Below, piece after piece: positions 18,357-26,610 of a stretch of 64,000 nt of DNA. Positions within the stretch are counted from its first letter, which is position 1; every line of letters begins with the position of its first letter. The notes under the pieces are model-generated. The model saw nothing but the letters and a program-made list of their open reading frames with translations, ran no database searches and was not told where the DNA came from. Position numbers and translations under genes: made by a program. Source of the stretch: Streptomyces sp. R21 (GTDB lineage Bacteria; Actinomycetota; Actinomycetes; Streptomycetales; Streptomycetaceae); contig NZ_CP163435.1 of NCBI RefSeq assembly GCF_041051975.1, forward strand, positions 2,666,001 through 2,730,000, in the 5' to 3' direction.

Positions 18357-19280
18357 TCAGTACTCCAGCCGCTCGCGCCGGCCCAGCCGCATCACGACCG
18401 CCGCGAAGAGCAGCGTGACGACGAGCAGAGCGACACCAATCGTCGTTGCGTAGGCGGCGTTCGCGTCGCGGAACGCCGATTGGTACACGTACAGCGGAAG
18501 GACCGTGGTCGAGTAGTCGGGACCACCCGGACCGACGGTCATGATCTGCACCGCGGCGAACGCCTCGGCGCCCAGGGCCAGGATTCCCATGTAGACCCAG
18601 CCGGACTGCACGGTGTCCCAGAGCAGCGGAAGGGTGATTCTGAAGAACGTGGTGAACCGGCTCGCGCCGTCGAGAAGGGCGGCCTCGTAGAAGTCCTTCG
18701 GAATCGAGGCCATTCCCGCGGAGAACAGCACGACGAAGAATCCGACCGTGCTCCAGAGCAGCACCGCCATCACACACCAGAGGGCGAGCGCGGGATCGCC
18801 GAGCCAGTCCGGCTGGATGCTGTCCAGACCGATTCCCTTCAGCGTCCCGTTGATCAACCCGTCGTTGGGGTTGTACGCGAACTGGAAGAGGATGGCGACG
18901 ATCGCGATCGACAGCACCTGCGGGAAGAAATAGGCGATCTTGTAGAAACCGGAGCCGCGCACTCCGGCGATGGCGGCGCCCTTTCGGCGCCGCCCGCCGA
19001 CGTTGAGCATGAAGGCGAAGAAGAGCGCGAGGCCCAGCGTCACCAGCGGCAGCAGCAGTGCGAACACCAGGCTGTGCCGCAACGACTTCCAGAAGATGTC
19101 GTCGTGCAGCATTCTGGTGTAGTTGGCGAATCCGACCATTTTGAAGTCGGGGCTCAGGCCGGTCCAGTCGGTGAACGAGTAGTAGATCGCCTGGATGAAC
19201 GGCCAGATGACGAAAATGGCGTACAAGGCCAGAGGGATCACCAAGAACCCCGCGATGAACCGGTACTTGCCGTGTTGCAT
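18357..19280 (-). CDS. ngcF: Sugar ABC permease NgcF (N-acetylglucosamine/chitobiose)
   Basis: A 307-residue CUT1 permease (MalF/UgpA class) with six predicted helices. It carries a short cytoplasmic N-terminus and the coupling loop YEAALLDGASRFTTFFRITLP. It forms the heterodimeric channel with NgcG. It lies 61 bp after ngcE and one base before ngcG. The substrate assignment rests on synteny with S. coelicolor SCO6006 and the upstream DasR-like site. Confidence 0.85.
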   Translation of the reverse strand: MQHGKYRFIAGFLVIPLALYAIFVIWPFIQAIYYSFTDWTGLSPDFKMVGFANYTRMLHDDIFWKSLRHSLVFALLLPLVTLGLALFFAFMLNVGGRRRKGAAIAGVRGSGFYKIAYFFPQVLSIAIVAILFQFAYNPNDGLINGTLKGIGLDSIQPDWLGDPALALWCVMAVLLWSTVGFFVVLFSAGMASIPKDFYEAALLDGASRFTTFFRITLPLLWDTVQSGWVYMGILALGAEAFAAVQIMTVGPGGPDYSTTVLPLYVYQSAFRDANAAYATTIGVALLVVTLLFAAVVMRLGRRERLEY

Positions 19281-19341
19281 GGTTACCGACCCCGATCGAT
19301 TCGCGGCCGCCGCCGCCGGTGACGCGTGAGCACAGTCGCTG

Positions 19342-20793
19342 TTACTGGTGCTTGTAGTGCTTGATGGACGAGTCCTTGGCCGTGGCGTCCGCGTAGCCCT
19401 GGATCTTCTTGATGGCCTCGGCCGGGGTCAGTCGCCCTGCCATCATCTCGCCGAGACCGGAAACACCGATCTGCTCCTTCTGGAGTTTCACGTACCAGTC
19501 CTGAAGACGCGGGTTGACGACGTTGGTGCCGGCCTTGTCCAGGGCCGCGACACCGGACTTGAGGCCCGGGGTGAGGTCGACCCCCTCGGTGCCGCCGTTG
19601 AGCGCGGTGAGCGACTTGACCTGGCTGGTGAAGTTCTTCGACGAGGCCTCGCTGAGCATGATGCGCAGCTGCTCCATGCCGCCCGCGACGTTCGCCGCCT
19701 TGGCCGGCACGATGAACGGCTCGCCGCCGGACGCCCAGATGGTGCCGAACGGCATCTTGTCGGAGCTGTCGAGGCTGGAGGGACCGCTGACCCCGAGGTT
19801 GAAGTCCTTGGGGATGACGTTCGCCGACTCGTTCTCCACCCATGAACCGTTCGGGATGAAGAGCGCCTTGCCCTTGGCCCAGGCGGTCTGCGACTGGATG
19901 TGGTCGATGCCGGGGGTGCCCTTGAGGATGTAACCCTTCTTGTAGAGCTCGTAGTACGCCTCGAAGGCGGCCTTGACGGCGGGGTTCTTCCACGCGTTCG
20001 GCTCGAGGTTGTCGATCGCGTCGAGCACCTCGACGCCGCCGATCTTGGCGATGAAGGGGTAGAGCGAGAACGGCAGGTAGTACGGGTACTTGCCCGCGTA
20101 CGTCCAGCCGGCGATGCCCTTCTTCTTCGCCTTCGCGCAGAGCGCGAGCATGGCGTCCCAGTCCTCGGGGTACGTCGAGTCGAGCTTCTCGAGGGCGGTC
20201 TGCGAGTACCAGACGCCGTAGACCGTGTACGCGTAGTACATGATCCACACCGGGTCGCCGTCGAACTGGCCCATCTCGACGATGCCGGGACGCAGCGTGT
20301 CGCGGACCTTCTTGCTCGGGTCGTCGATCGACGGCGCGTCGAGGAGCGGCGTCAGGTCGGCCAGCTGCTTCTTGCCGACGAGGACGCCCATGTCCATCTG
20401 CTGGGCGCCCGAGTTGTCGATCAGGTCCGGAGGAGTGCCGCCGTTGAACTTGGGCTGCAGCTCGGACTGGATCTTCTGGGTCTTGTGGAAACTGATCGTG
20501 ACCTTGGGGAACGCCTTCTTGTACTCGGCGTTGGCGTCGGTCGCGTACTTGGTACCGAAACCGCCGTCGAAGATGACCACGGAGAGCCCAGCCGTCTCGT
20601 TGACGGCCAGCGGGTTCTTCGTCGTCTTCTTGCCGGCCTTGGCCTTTTTGTCCGAACCGCTGTCACTGCTCGCACACGCGGACAGGAAACTCATCGTGGG
20701 GATGGAGATCAGGCCCAGTGCAGCGGACCGCTTGATCAGATCGCGGCGGCCGACGCCCTCGGTGTTGCTGTTCTCGGCGGAAGTGGATCCCAT
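19342..20793 (-). CDS. ngcE: Sugar-binding lipoprotein NgcE (N-acetylglucosamine/chitobiose)
   Basis: A 483-residue extracellular solute-binding protein of the CUT1 class. The N-terminus carries a twin-arginine signal (GRRDLIKRSA) ending in the lipobox LSACA, so it is probably a Tat-exported lipoprotein. The ATG at 20793 has GAGGA eight bases upstream; a TTG two codons earlier is less likely. In S. coelicolor the SCO6005 protein was described as a lower-affinity binding protein for N,N'-diacetylchitobiose uptake, and in S. olivaceoviridis NgcE binds GlcNAc and chitobiose. A DasR-like site 226 bp upstream fits that role. Confidence 0.87.
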   Translation of the reverse strand: MGSTSAENSNTEGVGRRDLIKRSAALGLISIPTMSFLSACASSDSGSDKKAKAGKKTTKNPLAVNETAGLSVVIFDGGFGTKYATDANAEYKKAFPKVTISFHKTQKIQSELQPKFNGGTPPDLIDNSGAQQMDMGVLVGKKQLADLTPLLDAPSIDDPSKKVRDTLRPGIVEMGQFDGDPVWIMYYAYTVYGVWYSQTALEKLDSTYPEDWDAMLALCAKAKKKGIAGWTYAGKYPYYLPFSLYPFIAKIGGVEVLDAIDNLEPNAWKNPAVKAAFEAYYELYKKGYILKGTPGIDHIQSQTAWAKGKALFIPNGSWVENESANVIPKDFNLGVSGPSSLDSSDKMPFGTIWASGGEPFIVPAKAANVAGGMEQLRIMLSEASSKNFTSQVKSLTALNGGTEGVDLTPGLKSGVAALDKAGTNVVNPRLQDWYVKLQKEQIGVSGLGEMMAGRLTPAEAIKKIQGYADATAKDSSIKHYKHQ

Positions 20794-21018
20794 GCTCAAG
20801 TCCTCGCCTTCGTCAGGACTCAGGCGGTGAACCGGATCCTCCCCGGCACCGCAGTCAGGTCAAGCTGGGGTCGTACAGGAAGTGCAGGCAGTACTCAGTA
20901 CGTGATGTTCCGGGATCGGTGGGAATACACGGCAGTCGGTGTGCACGGCACGTCAAACCACCCTTTCCGCCTCCCCCGGGGCTCGTGCCCGACCGATCGA
21001 ACGGCGGGGCAGACGCCG

Positions 21019-21034
21019 ACAGGTATAGTCCACT
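21019..21034. promoter_or_regulatory. DasR-responsive-element-like site upstream of ngcE
   Basis: ACAGGTATAGTCCACT agrees at 13 of 16 positions with the dre consensus ACTGGTCTAGACCACT bound by the GntR regulator DasR, which controls chitin and GlcNAc genes in Streptomyces. It lies in the 512-bp gap between ngcE and the divergent GH92 gene. Confidence 0.6.
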
Positions 21035-21079
21035 TCCCGCCAGCGGAGCAAGATCGAATGCAAGGTTGGCAGTGGGTCT

Positions 21080-21104
21080 TTTCCGAGTTGAGACCTCTCG
21101 GAAA
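21080..21104. promoter_or_regulatory. Inverted repeat in the ngcE/GH92 gap
   Basis: TTTCCGAG (21080-21087) and CTCGGAAA (21097-21104) form 8-bp perfect arms with a 9-bp spacer. It could be an operator for either divergent unit; no regulator can be named. Confidence 0.35.
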
Positions 21105-21268
21105 TATGAGACGTCTGTGCGCCGACCGCCCGAAGATCCACACCGCGCGGTCTCCCGCCGTGCGCGCGATAAATCACCACTGGTACGACATGCCCCCCGG
21201 ATGCCGCATCCAACACCCTTGACATCACTGACAACTTGACCCCCTACTGATCCTTGCGCAGCGATTGT

Positions 21269-21280
21269 GACAACGTTGTC
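21269..21280. promoter_or_regulatory. LacI-type operator in front of the first GH92 gene
   Basis: GACAACGTTGTC is a perfect 12-bp palindrome centred on CG, the usual form of a LacI-family operator. It ends 25 bp upstream of the chosen GH92 start. The same palindrome precedes the second GH92 gene. Confidence 0.7.
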
Positions 21281-21305
21281 CACCGCGCAGGGAGGGTGCT
21301 CTCGC

Positions 21306-24300
21306 ATGCATCACAGAGCTCGTTGCAGATGGGGTTGTCCGGCGGTCCTGGGAGTGGCGGCACTGGCCCTGGTGGCGGCCTCGCAGGGCGCGGCAGTCGC
21401 CCTGCCCGCCCGAGCGGCGGCCGCCGACCGGGAGTTCGCCTCCTCTTTCGAGTCGGGTGATCCCGTACCGGACTGGATCAATACAGTTGATACATCACCA
21501 GACGGCACCAAACGGGCCGACGGCGTCGACGGCGGCTACAGCAGCGGCATCCCCGGCAATGTGACGGACCATGTCACCGACGTCCGGGCGAGCGGCGAGA
21601 ACACGGGCGCGGGCGAGGTGAAGGAGAACCTCGTCGACGGCGAGCCCAGCACCAAGTGGCTGACGTTCGAGCCCACCGGCTGGGCGGAGTTCGACCTGGA
21701 CGCCCCGGTGAAGGTGGTCACGTACGCGCTGACGTCCGCCAACGACCACGACGAGCGCGACCCGAGGGACTGGACCCTTCAGGGCTCCACCGACGGCAAG
21801 GACTGGAAGACCCTCGACACCCGCGCGGGTGAGGCGTTCTCCGAGCGGCTGCGGACGAAGACGTACGACATCGCGAGTCCCGTCGAGTACCGGCACTTCC
21901 GGCTCGACGTCACGAAGAACAACGGCGGGGACATCCTCCAGCTCGCCGATGTCCAGTTCTCGACGGGCGGCGGCGCGGAGCCCGCACCCAAGGACATGCT
22001 GTCGCTGGTGGACCGCGGCCCGAGCGGCTCCCCCACCGCCAAGGCGGGCGCGGGCTTCACCGGCAAGCGGGCCCTCAGATACGCGGGCACGCACAAGGCG
22101 GACGGCCGGGCCTACTCGTACAACAAGGTCTTCGACGTGAACGTGGCCGTCCGGTGGGACACCGAGTTGTCGTACCGGATCTTCCCGTCGATGGCGGACG
22201 GCGACCGGGACTACGACGCCACGAACGTGTCCGTGGACCTGGCGTTCACCGACGGCACCCATCTGAGCGATCTCAGGGCGACCGACAGCCACGGGTTCGC
22301 GCTGACGCCGCAGGGGCAGGGCGCGGCGAAGGCCCTGTACGTCAACCAGTGGAACAACGTGGTCTCGCGGATCGGTTCGGTCGCGGTCGGCAAGACGGTC
22401 GACCGGATCCTGGTGGCGTACGACTCCCCGAAGGGGCCCGCGAAATTCCGTGGCTGGCTCGACGACGTGGCGCTCAAGGCCGCGGCGCCCGAGAAGCCGA
22501 AGGCGCACCTCTCCGACTACGCGCTCACCACCCGCGGCACCAACTCCAGCGGCGGCTTCTCGCGCGGCAACAACTTCCCCGCGACGGCCGTGCCGCACGG
22601 CTTCAACTTCTGGACGCCGGTGACCAACGCGGGCTCGCTGAGCTGGCTCTACGACTACGCGCGGGCCAACAACGGGGACAACCTGCCCACCATCCAGGCG
22701 TTCAGTGCCAGCCATGAGCCGAGCCCCTGGATGGGCGACCGGCAGACCTTCCAGGTGATGCCGTCGGCCGCCTCCGGCACCCCGGACACCGGCCGCACCG
22801 CCCGCGCCCTCACCTTCCGGCACGAGAACGAGACGGCTCGCCCGTACTACTACGGGGTGACCTTCGAGAACGGTCTCAGGGCGGAGATGGCGCCCACGGA
22901 CCACGCGGCGGCGCTGCGCTTCACCTATCCCGGTGACGACGCCAGCGTGCTCTTCGACAACGTGACGGAGCAGGCGGGGCTGACGCTCGACAAGGCCGCC
23001 GGGGTGGTCACCGGCTACTCGGACGTGAAGTCCGGGCTGTCGACGGGGGCGACCCGGCTCTTCGTGTACGGGGTCTTCGACGCGCCCGTCACCGACGGCG
23101 ACTCCAGCGGGGTCAAGGGGTACCTGAGGTTCAAGCCCGGCGCCGACCACACGGTCACCCTGCGCCTCGCCACCTCGCTCATCAGCATCGACCAGGCCAA
23201 GGACAACCTGCGCCAGGAGATCCCCGACGGCACGTCCTTCGGTGCCGTCAAGGCGCGGGCCCAGGAGCAGTGGGACCAACTGCTCGGCAAGGTCGAGGTG
23301 GAGGGCGCGACGCCGGACCAGCTGACGACGCTGTACTCCAGCATGTACCGGCTGTACCTGTACCCCAACTCCGGCTTCGAGAGGGTCGGTTCGAAGGACC
23401 AGTACGCCTCGCCGTTCTCCCCGATGCCGGGTCCGGACACCCCGACCCACACCGGCGCGAAGATCGTCGACGGCAAGGTGTACGTCAACAACGGCTTTTG
23501 GGACACCTATCGGACGACCTGGCCGGCCTACTCGTTCCTGACGCCTCATCAAGCGGGTGAGATGGTCGACGGGTTCGTGCAGCAGTACAAGGACGGCGGG
23601 TGGACCTCTCGCTGGTCCTCACCCGGGTACGCGGACCTGATGACCGGCACCTCGTCGGACGTGGCGTTCGCGGACGCCTATGTGAAGGGCGTGCACTTCG
23701 ACGCGGAGGCGGCGTACGACGCGGCGCTGAAGAACGCGACGGTCGTCCCGCCGACGTCCGGAGTGGGCCGCAAGGGCATGGCCACGTCTCTCTTCCTCGG
23801 CTACACGAGCACCGACACCAACGAGGGCTTCTCGTGGGCGATGGAGGGCTACGTCAACGACTACGGCATCGCGAGAATGGGCCAGGAGCTCTACAAGAAG
23901 ACCGGCAGGAAGCGCTACCGGGAGGAGTCCGCGTACTTCCTCAACCGGGCCCAGGAGTACGTCAAGCTCTTCGACTCCAAGGCCGGCTTCTTCCAGGGAC
24001 GCGACGCGAAGGGCGACTGGCGGGTCGAGTCGGCCAAGTACGACCCGCGCGTGTGGGGTTACGACTACACGGAGACCAACGGCTGGGGGTACGCGTTCAC
24101 GGCGCCGCAGGACAGCCGGGGCCTGGCGAACCTGTACGGCGGCCGGAGCGCGCTCGCGGAGAAGCTCGACACGTACTTCGCCACGCCGGAGACCGCCTCG
24201 CCCGAGTTCGTCGGCTCCTACGGCGGGGTCATCCACGAGATGACGGAGGCCCGTGACGTACGGATGGGCATGTACGGGCACTCCAACCAGGTGGCCCACC

Positions 24301-25106
24301 ACGTGAATTACATGTACGACGCGGCCGGGCAGCCCTGGAAGACGCAGGTGAACGTCCGCGAGGTGCTCTCCCGGCTCTACACCGGCAGCGAGATCGGCCA
24401 GGGCTACCACGGCGACGAGGACAACGGCGAGCAGTCCGCCTGGTACCTCTTCTCCTCGCTCGGCTTCTACCCGCTGGTGATGGGCAGCGGCGAATACGCC
24501 ATCGGCTCCCCGCTGTTCACCAAAGCGACCGTCCATCTGGAGAACGGCAAGGACCTGGTGATCAGGGCGCCGAGGAACAGCGCGAAGAACGTGTACGTGC
24601 ACGGCGTGAAGGTCAACGGCCGCACGTGGACGTCGACTTCGCTCCCGCACGAGCTGCTCGAACGCGGCGGGACGCTCTGGTTCGACATGGGCTCGAAGCC
24701 GTCCGCGTGGGGCACCGGGAAGAACGCGGCGCCGGTGTCGATCACCAAGGACGACAAGGTGCCCTCGCCCCGCGCGGATGTCCTCAAGGGCCCCGGCGCG
24801 CTCTTCGACAACACCTCGGCGACCGACGCGAGCATCACGTCGGCCGAGCTGCCGACCGACGGCCGGGCCAAGGGAGTTCAGTACACGCTGACGTCGTCGG
24901 ACCGCACGAAGGCGCCGACCGGCTGGGTCCTCCAGGGCTCGGCGGACGGCACCGAGTGGACCGACGTGGACAAGCGCTCCGGCGAGTCCTTCGCCTGGGA
25001 CAGACAGACGCGGGCGTTCACGGTCGCGGACCCGGGCTCGTACCCGCACTACCGCCTGGTCCTCGACGGTACGGCGACGCTGGCGGAGGTGGAACTGCTG
25101 GCCTGA
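21306..25106 (+). CDS. Secreted GH92 alpha-mannosidase with flanking F5/8-type carbohydrate-binding domains
   Basis: A 1266-residue exported enzyme. A signal peptide (about residues 1-45) is followed by a discoidin/F5-8C-like domain (about 90-220, with KENLVDGEPSTKWLTF), a beta-sandwich region, the GH92 catalytic region (about 400-1100) and a C-terminal F5/8-like module (about 1140-1265). GH92 hallmarks include GFWDTYRTTWPAY, YGHSNQVAHH and DEDNGEQSAWYLFSSLGFYP. The family consists of calcium-dependent exo-alpha-mannosidases, mostly alpha-1,2, acting on fungal mannan or N-glycans. The ATG at 21306 lies after GGGAGG; a GTG 13 codons upstream falls inside the operator palindrome and is rejected. 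Confidence 0.88.
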   Translation: MHHRARCRWGCPAVLGVAALALVAASQGAAVALPARAAAADREFASSFESGDPVPDWINTVDTSPDGTKRADGVDGGYSSGIPGNVTDHVTDVRASGENTGAGEVKENLVDGEPSTKWLTFEPTGWAEFDLDAPVKVVTYALTSANDHDERDPRDWTLQGSTDGKDWKTLDTRAGEAFSERLRTKTYDIASPVEYRHFRLDVTKNNGGDILQLADVQFSTGGGAEPAPKDMLSLVDRGPSGSPTAKAGAGFTGKRALRYAGTHKADGRAYSYNKVFDVNVAVRWDTELSYRIFPSMADGDRDYDATNVSVDLAFTDGTHLSDLRATDSHGFALTPQGQGAAKALYVNQWNNVVSRIGSVAVGKTVDRILVAYDSPKGPAKFRGWLDDVALKAAAPEKPKAHLSDYALTTRGTNSSGGFSRGNNFPATAVPHGFNFWTPVTNAGSLSWLYDYARANNGDNLPTIQAFSASHEPSPWMGDRQTFQVMPSAASGTPDTGRTARALTFRHENETARPYYYGVTFENGLRAEMAPTDHAAALRFTYPGDDASVLFDNVTEQAGLTLDKAAGVVTGYSDVKSGLSTGATRLFVYGVFDAPVTDGDSSGVKGYLRFKPGADHTVTLRLATSLISIDQAKDNLRQEIPDGTSFGAVKARAQEQWDQLLGKVEVEGATPDQLTTLYSSMYRLYLYPNSGFERVGSKDQYASPFSPMPGPDTPTHTGAKIVDGKVYVNNGFWDTYRTTWPAYSFLTPHQAGEMVDGFVQQYKDGGWTSRWSSPGYADLMTGTSSDVAFADAYVKGVHFDAEAAYDAALKNATVVPPTSGVGRKGMATSLFLGYTSTDTNEGFSWAMEGYVNDYGIARMGQELYKKTGRKRYREESAYFLNRAQEYVKLFDSKAGFFQGRDAKGDWRVESAKYDPRVWGYDYTETNGWGYAFTAPQDSRGLANLYGGRSALAEKLDTYFATPETASPEFVGSYGGVIHEMTEARDVRMGMYGHSNQVAHHVNYMYDAAGQPWKTQVNVREVLSRLYTGSEIGQGYHGDEDNGEQSAWYLFSSLGFYPLVMGSGEYAIGSPLFTKATVHLENGKDLVIRAPRNSAKNVYVHGVKVNGRTWTSTSLPHELLERGGTLWFDMGSKPSAWGTGKNAAPVSITKDDKVPSPRADVLKGPGALFDNTSATDASITSAELPTDGRAKGVQYTLTSSDRTKAPTGWVLQGSADGTEWTDVDKRSGESFAWDRQTRAFTVADPGSYPHYRLVLDGTATLAEVELLA

Positions 25107-25125
25107 CGCCCACCCCACCGCAGGC

Positions 25126-25158
25126 GGCACCGGTTACGGCAGGACGGTAACCGGTGCC
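25126..25158. terminator. Bidirectional terminator between GH92 and lipoprotein gene
   Basis: A 12-bp perfect inverted repeat (25126-25137 with 25147-25158, 9-nt loop). It overlaps the last codons of the convergent lipoprotein gene. Confidence 0.75.
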
Positions 25159-26498
25159 GTGTCGTTGGCGGGGTCGGGGTCGCGGCGGCTGGACTCGCGG
25201 AGGTCCGTCACCCGCACGCTGCCCTCGCCGGGGGCGCCGAGCCGGAGCGTGAAGTCGAAGGTGCGCGTCTTCCCGGCCTCCAGGCCGCCCTGCACCATGC
25301 ACGAGTACGTGCCCTGGTCCAGGTCGCAGTAGGGCTCGTACACGTCCTCGTCGATCGCCTCCATGGGCTGCTTCACCACGGTGGCGCCCGGCGGCGGGGT
25401 GAACAACAACTTCGTGCCTCCGGGGGTGGCGGGCCCGTTGTTGCGGACCCTCAGGTGCACGGTCCGCTCGGAGTCGGGTGCGCCGTGCGCCTCGACGGCG
25501 AAGACCTCGAAGTCGGCGTGGGTGTCCACCTGTACCTCGCTCCACACCTCCCCGCCGGCGAACGTCCCCTTCAGGTCGGCCCCCTTCGCGGTGGCGGCCG
25601 TCAGCTGCGGGCCGTCGCCGTGGTCACCGCCCTTCGGCACCACGCTGTACTTCGAGGGCCCCATGTCCAGGGCCCACGCCTCCTGATGGAACGAGCCGTA
25701 CATCTGCGTCGTGGGGACGTTCAGAGCCAGGGCCGGGTGCAGGGTGATCGCCCGGCCGGGCGGGATGCGCAGCCCGGGGAACTCGCACACCGCGACGGAG
25801 CTCTTCTGGGGTTCCGGGTAGCGGCAGTTGCCGTATTGGTGCTCGAAACTCACACCCGAGTCGACGACGAGTTTCAGGCCGACGCCCCGCACCGGCACCT
25901 CTCCGGTGTTGCGGACCACGACCGGCGTGCTGAGGACGGAGCCGGGCTCGACGTCCTTGAACACCTTGGTCGTGCCCACCTTCACCACGGGTTCGCCGAC
26001 GACGACCCGGGTACGGGCGCTGAGCGCCTTCCCCTTCTGCGTGCTGAAGCTGAAGCGGACCAGGCCGCTGTCGCCGGGTCTGCTGCCCGGAGCGGCGACC
26101 GGATAGACCCGGTCCAGATCCGACCAACTGTTGTAGGCGCCGCTCACGTGGCAGACGACGCGGGCGGCGTCCCCCGCGCACCTGGGATTCTTCTTGCGGA
26201 TGTCGGCGATCTCGAGCCGTACCGCGCCCTCGGATCCGGTGACGTCCACCGTCAGCTCATGGTCCTGCGTTCCGTACGAGCTCCTCGCCTTCACGTCCTC
26301 GGCCTGGACGTGGAAGGGCACCTTGTTGGTCGGGCCGGAGTGGTCGCCCTGCGGCCGCAGATAGAACAGATCCGGCACCGACATCCACGACTTCTTCTCC
26401 GCGGCGCGGGTGAAACCGCACCCCGCGAGTCCGCCCAGCAGCATCACCAGTGCCAGACAGACGCCCAGGGGCCGCGATACTGCCGGTCGCTCGCGCAT
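25134..26498 (-). CDS. Lipoprotein of unknown function with repeat-type (DUF11/CARDB-like) beta domains
   Basis: A 454-residue predicted lipoprotein with lipobox LAGCG near residue 27. The remainder is predicted beta-rich, with two stretches typical of extracellular immunoglobulin-like repeat domains (VVRNTGEVPVRGVGLKLV and LRVRNNGPATPGGTKLLF). I see no catalytic motif. The ATG has GGAGG four bases upstream. It lies between the two GH92 genes and converges with the first, so it may bind glycans or hold a protein at the surface; nothing in the sequence proves this. Confidence 0.75.
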   Translation of the reverse strand: MRERPAVSRPLGVCLALVMLLGGLAGCGFTRAAEKKSWMSVPDLFYLRPQGDHSGPTNKVPFHVQAEDVKARSSYGTQDHELTVDVTGSEGAVRLEIADIRKKNPRCAGDAARVVCHVSGAYNSWSDLDRVYPVAAPGSRPGDSGLVRFSFSTQKGKALSARTRVVVGEPVVKVGTTKVFKDVEPGSVLSTPVVVRNTGEVPVRGVGLKLVVDSGVSFEHQYGNCRYPEPQKSSVAVCEFPGLRIPPGRAITLHPALALNVPTTQMYGSFHQEAWALDMGPSKYSVVPKGGDHGDGPQLTAATAKGADLKGTFAGGEVWSEVQVDTHADFEVFAVEAHGAPDSERTVHLRVRNNGPATPGGTKLLFTPPPGATVVKQPMEAIDEDVYEPYCDLDQGTYSCMVQGGLEAGKTRTFDFTLRLGAPGEGSVRVTDLRESSRRDPDPANDTAPVTVLP

Positions 26499-26553
26499 GG
26501 CTCCTCCGCCCGTCAGAAATGACCTTCCGAGATCGCCGGAATCGCACACGCTA

Positions 26554-26587
26554 CCGCCTCCGCCGGAGAGAGCACCGGCGGAGGCGG
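26554..26587 (-). terminator. Terminator of the second GH92 gene
   Basis: A 13-bp perfect inverted repeat (26554-26566 with 26575-26587, 8-nt loop), 23 bp after the stop of the leftward GH92 gene. Confidence 0.85.
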
Positions 26588-26610
26588 ACTGCCCTGGTTC
26601 CAGAGGGAGT

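Noticed and set aside
21267..21305. A GTG start for the first GH92 gene at 21267
   Set aside because: It falls on the LacI-type palindrome and has no ribosome site; the ATG at 21306 follows GGGAGG and begins a normal signal peptide.
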